Positions 1 to 6,400 of a stretch of 13,519 nt of DNA are shown here, one piece after another. Source of the DNA: Chloroflexota bacterium. GTDB lineage: Bacteria; Chloroflexota; Dehalococcoidia; Lucifugimonadales; UBA1127. The stretch is from positions 20,750-34,268 of the forward strand of contig JAPPNT010000122.1 in the NCBI GenBank assembly GCA_028873745.1. Direction: 5' to 3'. The translations under genes and the position numbers were made by a program. The notes under the pieces were generated by a model, which was not told the DNA's origin, made no database searches, and worked only from the letters and a program-made list of their open reading frames with translations. How positions within the stretch are numbered: position 1 is the stretch's first letter; each line of letters opens with the position of its first letter.

Positions 1-257
1 CCCGCCCGCGCCCACACCCGGGCCGCCTCGCCCGCGGCAACCCCCGCGGAGAGTAAACCCCCCGCCGACCCTTCACCGCCGTGCAGGACGATGACGCCGT
101 AGCGGGCTCCGGTGAGGGAACGGGCGGAGTCGAGCACACCCTGCAGCACGGTGCTGAAATCAAGGTCCTCCGTGATGCGCAGACCGGCCTCCCTCAGGCG
201 GGAGAGTCGCTCTTCCAGATCCCGTATCCGTTTGTCTCGCTCATCCGGCCGGTCCAA
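1..257 (-). CDS. GAF-domain signalling protein, N-terminal fragment (runs off the left edge)
   Basis: The minus strand is open from a TTG at 257-255 to the window edge, giving 85 codons beginning MDRPDERDKRIRDLEERL. An AGGAG-type ribosome binding site lies six bases before this TTG and no in-frame ATG or GTG competes, so TTG is the likely start. Residues about 8-24 form a charged coiled-coil-like helix. A typical GAF opening follows, with FSTVLQGVLDSAR and LTGARYGVIVL. The plus-strand kinase at 642-3068 has the same pattern (DADAVLQAVIDASRLL, DARYGAILTFDD), so the two are probably paralogues. There is no signal peptide or membrane segment, so it should be cytoplasmic. In this family a PAS and histidine kinase usually follow the GAF, but that part is outside the window, so kinase activity is inference. 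The reading and the GAF call are firm; the full product is not. Confidence 0.82.
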   Translation of the reverse strand, partial: MDRPDERDKRIRDLEERLSRLREAGLRITEDLDFSTVLQGVLDSARSLTGARYGVIVLHGGEGSAGGLLSAGVAAGEAARVWARA

Positions 258-312
258 CTTCGTCTCCTCAATTGATCTGTTGATGGTGAGAGAACAGGCG
301 TCAACAGGGTCG

Positions 313-341
313 ATTATGCCATCTGCGGCTGATGGTTACAA
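313..341 (-). promoter_or_regulatory. Putative sigma70-type promoter for the divergent GAF gene
   Basis: Read on the minus strand, TTGTAA (341-336) is followed by a 17-base spacer and CATAAT (318-313). These match the -35 and -10 consensus at four and five of six positions. The predicted start of transcription near 306 would give a leader of about 50 bases before the TTG at 257. The match is by eye in one of the less GC-rich stretches of the window. Confidence 0.4.
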
Positions 342-346
342 ACCAT
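332..346. repeat. Perfect inverted repeat, possible operator
   Basis: ATGGTT at 332-337 and AACCAT at 341-346 are exact reverse complements around a three-base centre. The palindrome covers the -35 element of the putative minus-strand promoter, a position where a bound protein would block or modulate RNA polymerase. OmpR-type regulators such as the neighbouring kinase more often bind direct repeats, so a match to that protein is not implied. Confidence 0.4.
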
Positions 347-641
347 TACATGAAATCGTAGAGAAAGTGACGCAGCGGAAATATGCATGGTGGTAAGGTG
401 TATTGCAGTCCGCTCATCGGCGGGAGGCATGGGGTTGTCTGTGGAGGGCAGCCAACCCGGACGCAGGCCGTCACCTCGACAAGGACTACGTGAAGCGTTC
501 CACAACGGGAGCAACCATGGGGGCGACACCCTCACCGCCGGGGGCATCGGTTCGCCGGACGGCAGCCGCCAGGAGCAAATTGCCGCACTCCTGCTCTGCA
601 AAGAGCATGGAATCGCATATGTCCAAATCACAAAAGGGACT

Positions 642-3068
642 ATGAATACACACGTTGAAGGGCCGCAAGCGGCAAAGAGCCGCGCCGCCGCTCTCACAAA
701 GGCCGACAGGCTGAAGAACGAGGTGGAGTCGCTGCGGAGCCGCCTCGCCAAGCTGAACGAGGCATCGCTCGGCATCTTCGGAAGTCTCGATGCCGACGCC
801 GTTCTGCAGGCGGTCATCGACGCATCCCGTCTGCTGACCGATGCCCGCTACGGCGCGATCTTGACCTTTGACGACTCCGGTGAAATGGAGCACTTCTTCA
901 CCTCCGGGATCAGCCCGGAGGAGCGTCGCCGAATCGGCCGTATGCCTCAGGGGTTGGGGATCCTTGGGTACATGAACGAGATTGAGGGGCCGTTGCGGCT
1001 GACGGACATTGCCGGCCACCCCAGGTCCATCGGCTTTCCCGAGAACCACCCACCCATGAAGAGCTTTCTTGGAATCCCGATACGCCGCGACGGCAAGCAT
1101 CTCGGCAACATCTACCTTGCCGAGAAGGAGGGGGGCGGGGACTTCACACCGGAAGACGAGGAGAGCCTGGCAACATTCGCCGCCCAAGGGGCAGCGGCCA
1201 TCGCCAACAGCCGCATCTACAGGGCGGAGAACCGCGCCAGGGCCGATCTGGAGGCGCTGCTGGACATCTCTCCCGTTGCCGTGCTGGTCTGGGACGCAAA
1301 GACCTGGGACCTCTTGTCTCTCAACGCTGAGGCTAGACGCATAGTGTACGGGCAGCATATGCCCGGCCACGGCCTAAAAGACCTGCTGAGGGTGATGACC
1401 CTGCGCCGCCCCAACGGGCAGGACATTCCGCCCGAAGAGCTGTCAATCAAGTGGACGGCGCTCACCGGCCAGACCGTTCGCGCCGAGGAGGTGGTGATTC
1501 ATCTCCCGGACGGCAAGGTGATCCCTGCCCTGCACAGCACGGCGCCCATCCGCAAGGAAGACGGTGAAATTGTGGGCGTCGTCGCGACGCTCCAAGACAT
1601 GACGCCGCTGGAGGACCTGGCAAAACAGCAAGCAGAGTTTCTCACCATGGTCAGCCACGATCTCCGGAACCCGCTGGTTTCCATCAAAGGCTCGGTGACC
1701 ACGCTGCTGGGCTCCTCTTCCTCCCTCGACTCCGCGGACATGCGCCAGTTCCTGCGCATCATCGACCAGCAGGCCGATCGAATGAGCGGCCTGCTCAGCA
1801 ATCTGCTGGACATGGGCCGGATCGAGACGGGGACCGTGGCCGTCGACACGGGACCGGCGGACCTGACGGCCCTGATGGAGGAGGCGAGGCGCGCCTTCCT
1901 GACAACCGGGGCCAGAAACATCATCGGGGTGGACATCACCCAGCGCCTGCCCCTGGTCATGGCTGACCGGCAACGCATCAAGCAGGTCCTGATCAACCTC
2001 CTCTCCAACGCGTCCAGACATTCTCCCGACTGGTCTGAGATCACCGTGAGCGCATCGGTGGAGGGGTTGCAGGCGATCGTCGCGGTGGCCGACAAGGGCG
2101 CCGGCATAGCGCCCGACCGGTTGCCCCACATCTTCAGGAAGTACTCCCAATTCGACGCCGATCAGCCGGACAGGTCCGGGACAGGGGACGGCCTCAACCT
2201 GGCGATATGCAGGGGAATCGTCGAGGCCCACGGGGGCCGGATATGGGCGGAGAGCGACGGGCTGGGACTGGGCGCAACCTTCACGTTCACGATTCCGGTG
2301 GCGGACGGGGACACCGTTCACGCCAGTCCCAGCCCCGAGACAGGGACGGCCCCCTCCGATGCGCGCGAGAGGGCGAGCGCTCCGGCGCGCGTTCTGGCGA
2401 TCGACGATGATACACAGACGCTGCGCTTCATCCGCGGCGCGCTGCTGGAGGCCGGCTACACACCCCTGGTGACCACCGACCCGGACGAGGCGGTCCATCT
2501 GGCCAAGACCGAAAAGCCCGATCTCCTCCTGCTGGACTTCACGCTGCACGGCGCCGACGGCATCGATGTCATGCGACGCGTGCTGGAGGTCACCGACGTT
2601 CCCGTGATCCTCCTGCCGGAGCACGACGAGGAGGATCTCATCACCGAGGCCTTTGAGTCGGGGGCCGACGACTACATCGTCAAGCCATTCTCGCCCGGCG
2701 AGCTGGCGGGCAGAATCAAGGCGACCCTGCGCAAGCGGGGCGCCCAGGCCCGGACCAGGTCAGCGAAGCCGTTCGTGCTGGGAGACCTGGCCGTCGACCA
2801 CCTTGCAGGCAGCGTCACGCTGGCGGGGCGGGAGATACGGCTCACGCCCACGGAGTACAAGCTGCTGCACGAGTTTTCCATGAACCCGGGACGCGTGCTC
2901 ACCTACGATCACCTGTTGCGGCGCGTCTGGGACAGCGACTACTCCAGCGACACGCAGGTGGTGCGCACCTTTGTGAAGAACCTGCGGAGCAAACTGGGCG
3001 ACAAGGCCGACAGTCCCACGTACATCCTCACCGTGCCCGCCATCGGCTACCGGATGCCGAAGCCCTAG
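642..3068 (+). CDS. Hybrid sensor histidine kinase with receiver and OmpR-type DNA-binding output (GAF-PAS-HisKA-HATPase-REC-winged helix)
   Basis: This 808-residue cytoplasmic protein joins a whole two-component pathway in one chain. A coiled coil (about 19-45) precedes a GAF domain (47-197) and a PAS domain (200-320). The dimerisation/phosphoacceptor domain has His339 in SHDLRNP. The ATPase domain has an N box (Asn452, Asn456), DKGAG (Asp484) and GTGDGLNLAI. The receiver (about 583-698) has an acidic DDD cluster, phosphoacceptor Asp632 and Lys681. A winged helix of the OmpR/PhoB type (709-808) carries LTPTEYKLL and VVRTFVKNLRSKLG and ends IGYRMPKP. Phosphate should pass from His339 to Asp632 and alter DNA binding; the GAF/PAS ligand is unknown. 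Odd points are Asn519 in the last glycine box and Pro659 where receivers have Ser or Thr. The frame is open upstream to 387. ATG 642 was chosen because it gives an N-terminus like the divergent paralogue and has AAAGG just before it. TTG 435, seven bases after GGGAGG, is the main alternative. Confidence 0.93.
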   Translation: MNTHVEGPQAAKSRAAALTKADRLKNEVESLRSRLAKLNEASLGIFGSLDADAVLQAVIDASRLLTDARYGAILTFDDSGEMEHFFTSGISPEERRRIGRMPQGLGILGYMNEIEGPLRLTDIAGHPRSIGFPENHPPMKSFLGIPIRRDGKHLGNIYLAEKEGGGDFTPEDEESLATFAAQGAAAIANSRIYRAENRARADLEALLDISPVAVLVWDAKTWDLLSLNAEARRIVYGQHMPGHGLKDLLRVMTLRRPNGQDIPPEELSIKWTALTGQTVRAEEVVIHLPDGKVIPALHSTAPIRKEDGEIVGVVATLQDMTPLEDLAKQQAEFLTMVSHDLRNPLVSIKGSVTTLLGSSSSLDSADMRQFLRIIDQQADRMSGLLSNLLDMGRIETGTVAVDTGPADLTALMEEARRAFLTTGARNIIGVDITQRLPLVMADRQRIKQVLINLLSNASRHSPDWSEITVSASVEGLQAIVAVADKGAGIAPDRLPHIFRKYSQFDADQPDRSGTGDGLNLAICRGIVEAHGGRIWAESDGLGLGATFTFTIPVADGDTVHASPSPETGTAPSDARERASAPARVLAIDDDTQTLRFIRGALLEAGYTPLVTTDPDEAVHLAKTEKPDLLLLDFTLHGADGIDVMRRVLEVTDVPVILLPEHDEEDLITEAFESGADDYIVKPFSPGELAGRIKATLRKRGAQARTRSAKPFVLGDLAVDHLAGSVTLAGREIRLTPTEYKLLHEFSMNPGRVLTYDHLLRRVWDSDYSSDTQVVRTFVKNLRSKLGDKADSPTYILTVPAIGYRMPKP

Positions 3069-3111
3069 CGGCAGGCCCCATCCCCTTCAGACCCCTGACC
3101 CTGTGTAGATC

Positions 3112-3131
3112 CTGTGACGAAATCGCCACAG
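3112..3131. repeat. Imperfect 20-bp palindrome after the kinase gene
   Basis: CTGTG at 3112-3116 pairs with CACAG at 3127-3131, and the inner CGA (3118-3120) pairs with TCG (3122-3124) around one A-C mismatch. No T-run follows, so a classical intrinsic terminator is unlikely. It could be a protein-binding site upstream of the giant gene, or a weak stem in the kinase 3' UTR. The half-sites recall CRP/FNR-type sites, but the spacing does not fit. Confidence 0.35.
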
Positions 3132-3140
3132 AATTCACAC

Positions 3141-3151
3141 ACAACAGTTGT
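3141..3151. repeat. Small perfect palindrome ACAAC-A-GTTGT
   Basis: An 11-base perfect inverted repeat at the upstream edge of the AT-rich island before the giant gene. It lies about 30 bases upstream of the TATAAT, a position compatible with an activator or repressor site. At this length it could arise by chance. Confidence 0.25.
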
Positions 3152-3188
3152 TAATCCTTACGATTTGTACATACATTATTTGTATAAT
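3148..3188 (+). promoter_or_regulatory. Probable promoter of the giant adhesin-like gene, with overlapping inverted repeats
   Basis: An AT-rich island (about 3150-3200) in an otherwise GC-rich region contains a perfect TATAAT at 3183-3188. Its best-spaced -35 match (TTACGA, 3158-3163, spacer 19) is poor, which would suit an activator-dependent promoter. A second option is TTGTTA (3148-3153), 18 bases, then TACATT (3172-3177). ATACA (3171-3175) / TGTAT (3181-3185) and ATTAT (3175-3179) / ATAAT (3184-3188) are overlapping inverted repeats that cover the -10. Transcription from here would give a leader of roughly 170-180 bases before the TTG at 3370. Confidence 0.5.
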
Positions 3189-3210
3189 CAAGTATTGTTC
3201 ACGGTGCGCT

Positions 3211-3260
3211 GCGCGCGCGTAGGGGGGCGGGTCAGCAGCAGTTGACCGCAACGCGCGAGC
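3211..3260 (+). other. GC-rich potential hairpin in the leader of the giant gene
   Basis: CGCGCGT at 3214-3220 is the exact reverse complement of ACGCGCG at 3251-3257. The stem extends outward by GC (3211-3212 with 3259-3260) across one mismatch. Inside it, GGTCA (3230-3234) pairs with TGACC (3243-3247) around an eight-base loop. This would form a two-part hairpin shortly after the predicted transcription start. I could not match it to a riboswitch family. It may be a leader structure or merely GC-rich sequence. Confidence 0.4.
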
Positions 3261-3281
3261 GAGGCGGCAAGCCCCAAAGTC

Positions 3282-3296
3282 TTCACCAATGGAGAA
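3282..3296 (+). other. Small potential stem-loop in the leader
   Basis: TTC-a-CC-aat-GG-a-GAA forms a short stem with one A/A mismatch. It is flanked by CCCC (3272-3275) and GGGG (3310-3313), which could pair to enclose it. Bases 3310-3313 are upstream of the start-codon hairpin, so mutually exclusive pairing with the C-run at 3337-3341 is conceivable. Weak on its own. Confidence 0.25.
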
Positions 3297-3336
3297 TTTC
3301 AATACTACAGGGGTGTTGTGTGAACAGCGTTGATAT

Positions 3337-3363
3337 CCCCCTCTCGCGGCTGGCGAGCGGGGG
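3337..3363 (+). promoter_or_regulatory. Strong hairpin enclosing the ribosome binding site of the giant gene
   Basis: CCCCC (3337-3341) pairs with GGGGG (3359-3363), and after one T/C mismatch CTCGC (3343-3347) pairs with GCGAG (3353-3357) around a five-base loop. The stem has ten base pairs, nine of them G-C. The G-run is the only Shine-Dalgarno-like sequence near the TTG at 3370, ending six bases before it. The stem would therefore hide the ribosome binding site and could limit or condition translation. No T-run follows, so it is not a typical terminator. Confidence 0.55.
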
Positions 3364-3369
3364 TGTTCG

Positions 3370-3456
3370 TTGAAGCGGACTCGCATCGCGCCTGCAATGG
3401 TGCTGATTGCCGCACTCGTCGTCGCCATCGTCGGCGGCCAGAACCCCACCGCCGCT
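3370..3456 (+). other. Signal peptide of the giant protein
   Basis: Residues 1-29 show a basic n-region (Lys2, Arg3, Arg5), a hydrophobic core of about 14 residues (8-22) and a small-residue stretch through Thr27-Ala29 that could hold the cleavage site. Cleavage after Gly23 is an alternative. This is a Sec-type signal. There is no twin-arginine motif and no cysteine for lipidation. Confidence 0.75.
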
Positions 3457-6400
3457 TTGTCGCCGGTCCCGCAGCCGTCCGACGAGGGGGCAACGGGCGA
3501 GCAGGCGACGCAAGCGGACACCTCCACACCGGAGCCGGTTGTCACCGTGCCGGGCAAGCCCACCGAGTTGCGGGTGGACACCGAGCCCGGATCTCTCGAC
3601 GTGGAAGCGGAGTGGGATGACGTCGCCGATGCAAGCCACTACCTGGTCCGCTGGCGCGTGGCCGGGCCGGGCAACCAACTGAACGAAGGACTCGAATTCC
3701 AGTCTTCCGATGCGGCCATCACCGTCGAGGGCTACGGCGAGTGGGTGGTGCGGGTGGAGGCGTGCAACAGCGCCGGGTGCGGATCGCCCGCGACGCTGAG
3801 ATTTACGGTCGAGCCGGCCCCGGAGCCGACGGCCGCACCCACGCCGGAGCCGACACCGTCGCCAGAGCCGACACAGGCACCCACACCATCGCCCACGCCG
3901 GAGCCGACACCCTCGCCTACGCCGGAGCCGACGCCATCGCCCACGCCGGAACCGACGCCCTCGCCCACCCCTGAAACAACCCCATCGCCAACCCCGGCAA
4001 CAAAACCATCTCCAACTCCAGCAACCACGCCGGATACAACTCCCTCGCCGTCACCGGATCCGACGCCCTCGCCTACGCCGTCGCCAACGCCATCGCCTAC
4101 TCCGTCGCCTACACCATCGCCGACACCGGCACCGACGCCCTCGCCAACTCCAGAGCCGACACCCTCGCCCACGCCGGAGCCGACGGCCGCGCCAACCCCG
4201 GAGCCGACACCATCGCCCACACCGGAGAGGACGGCCGCGCCAACCCCGGAGCCGACACCCTCACCCACGCCGGAGAGGACGCCGAAGGAGATTGTCAACG
4301 TGCCGGCCGGGCCCACCGGGCTGCGGGTGGACGCCACGCCCGGCTCGCTGGACGTGGGAGTGGACTGGGATGACGTCTCTGAGGCAAGCCACTACCTGGT
4401 CCGCTGGCGCGTGGCCGGGCCGGGCAACCAGCTGAACGCAGGCGTGGAGGTCCAGTCTTCCGGCGCGGCCATCACCGTCGGGAGCTATGGCGTGTGGGTG
4501 GTGCGGGTGGAAGCGTGCAACAGCGCGGGCTGCGGGTCGCCCGCGACGCAGCGGTTCGCCGTCGCGCCGGCCCCCGAGCCGACGGCGGCGCCGACGCCGG
4601 AACCGACACCCTCGCCAACGCCAGCGCCCACGCCGACACCCACGCCGGAGCCGACGGCCACTCCGACGCCGACGGCGACTGCCTCCCCCACGCCATCACC
4701 GACGCCATCGCCAACGCCGACGCCGACGGCAGCGCTGCAGGTCTCGGTCACGGCCAGCCCCGACAGCCCCAAGGTGGATGAACCGGTGACGCTGAGCGCG
4801 GAGGCGCTGAACGCTCCATCGGACTCGAACGCCTCGTACAACTGGGAAGGGAATTTCGGCGGCAGCTGGATTTCGATGGGATCGGAGCAGACCCTTTCGT
4901 ACCTCAACGGGCAGCCCGTCACCGCCCTGTTCAGGGTCACGGTGACCTACGACTCCGGGGAATCGACCACGTCGGAACCGCTCAGCGTCACGTGGACCGC
5001 GCCGACGCCGACACCTACCCCGACGCCCACAGCGACGCCGCTCGTCGAGCCGCTCTTCTTCCCCTTTGCGATCACCCGCATGGCCCTCGAGAGGCCCGGT
5101 CCGATAGGGAACGTAACGCTGCCGAAGGCCGAGGGCGGCGAGGGTGAGTTCACGTACAGCCTGACGGGGCTGCCGCGGGGGCTGTCCTTCGACGCGGACA
5201 CCCGCACCCTGTCGGGGGCCGTGGCGGCGGGCGAGTACAGCCTGACCTACACCGCGACGGACGAGGCCGGGGTGCAGGACGCGCTCACCTTCTCCTTCAC
5301 CGTGGGGGCGGCCTCCGCACAGGGTCAATCAGGCATGCAGGGCCAGGGCGGTTCAGCTGCGCGGGGCCGGAGTACGGACGGCGCGACGGGCCAGAGCCCG
5401 GACATCGACTGGCGGCGGCCCCACGTCCGCAACATGGCGGTGGGTCGAAAACAGTACAGCGAGCCGTCGGCCCCCGGCTTCACCGTGACCTGGAACCACC
5501 CGGACATGTCCAGAGACACATCCGGGGACAACCTGACACTGGCAGACATCGCGCAGTATGAGCTGCGTTACACGAAACGCGGCTCGGGCGTGTGGACGGA
5601 TGGCGCCATGTCCAAGGACTCGACCAGCGTGGCACTGACCGGCCTGGAGCCCGGCACGGAATACCATGTGCGTGTGCGCGTGGCATACTCGGGCTCGCGC
5701 TATACGGAGTGGAGTTTCGCGAACGCCGAAGGCCGGCACACCACCAACAAGGTGCCAAAGCTGGCGGCGGGCCGCCTCAATCCCACCTACATCCTGGAGT
5801 GGGGCGGGGACGACTCAGTTCAAAGAATCGACGACGACTTCACGGACCCGGACAGCGACGCGCTGACGTACACGGCCTCGTCGACGCCGGCGGGCATCGT
5901 CACGGCGACGATACAGGACGTGCAAGAGAACGGGAACACCGTCAAGAAGCTGCGGATACACCTGCTCAACCCGATAACGGGCGCGGCCAACGTCACCTAC
6001 GGCGCGCACGACGGGTTCGGCGGGTACGTCTTCCAGGTCATCTCCGTGGGCGGCTTTGCGAACACGACGCGGGACGTCGCCGAGAACTCGGCCGCGGGGG
6101 CGAACGTGGGCGTCCCCGTGACGGGGACGCCGTACGGGACGGAGTCGCTGTTCTACACGCTGACGGGCGAGGCGTCGACCTCCGGGGCATTCGAGATCGA
6201 CTCGTCGACGGGGCAGATCAGCGTGAAAGCGGGGGCGTCGCTTGACCACGAGGCCAAGAGCTCGTACACGGGCAAGGTGAAGTGGACGGTCAACGGGCAG
6301 GCGGCCGAGGTGAACCTGACCATCAACGTGACGGACGTGAACGAGCCGCCGCTCGCGCCGGTGAACGCGGAGGTGGCGAGCATCACGGACACGAGCCTCA

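Larger units (their letters stand above)
258..641. other. Divergent intergenic region between two GAF signalling genes
   Basis: These 384 bases separate the start of the minus-strand GAF gene from the preferred start of the plus-strand kinase. Bases 258-400 are relatively AT-rich and hold the minus-strand promoter candidate and the palindrome described separately. I could not find a convincing plus-strand promoter. Bases 387-641 stay open in the kinase frame, but the translation has low complexity, resembles no domain I know and has fewer G/C third positions than the kinase body. An inverted repeat CAGGAG (570-575) / CTCCTG (588-593) could fold in the kinase mRNA leader. Part of this region would become coding if the kinase really starts upstream. 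Confidence 0.5.

Noticed and set aside
1443..2624. A 393-codon minus-strand open frame
   Set aside because: It is antisense to the HisKA-HATPase-receiver part of the kinase, whose conserved boxes fix the plus strand as coding.
3112..3131. Intrinsic terminator for the kinase gene
   Set aside because: The stem is weak (five pairs, mismatch, three pairs) and the following bases AATTCACAC contain no T-run. No other good terminator was seen after 3068.
3211..3369. Known riboswitch (cyclic di-GMP or cobalamin type)
   Set aside because: I compared the leader with remembered consensus cores and found none. The structure is described only as hairpins. An Infernal search of Rfam would be decisive.
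3397..3399. ATG 3397 as start of the giant gene
   Set aside because: It has no ribosome binding site and removes the basic n-region of the signal peptide. TTG 3370 keeps both, though its G-run lies in a hairpin.
3814..4284. Possible CRISPR array, because of regular short repeats
   Set aside because: The repeats are contiguous 24-base coding units with no unique spacers of constant length and lie inside an open frame.
3732..4337. A minus-strand frame encoding a Gly-Val-Gly-Asp-Gly repeat protein
   Set aside because: It is the reverse complement of the Pro/Thr stalk repeat. The plus strand has a signal peptide and FN3 domains in frame on both sides.
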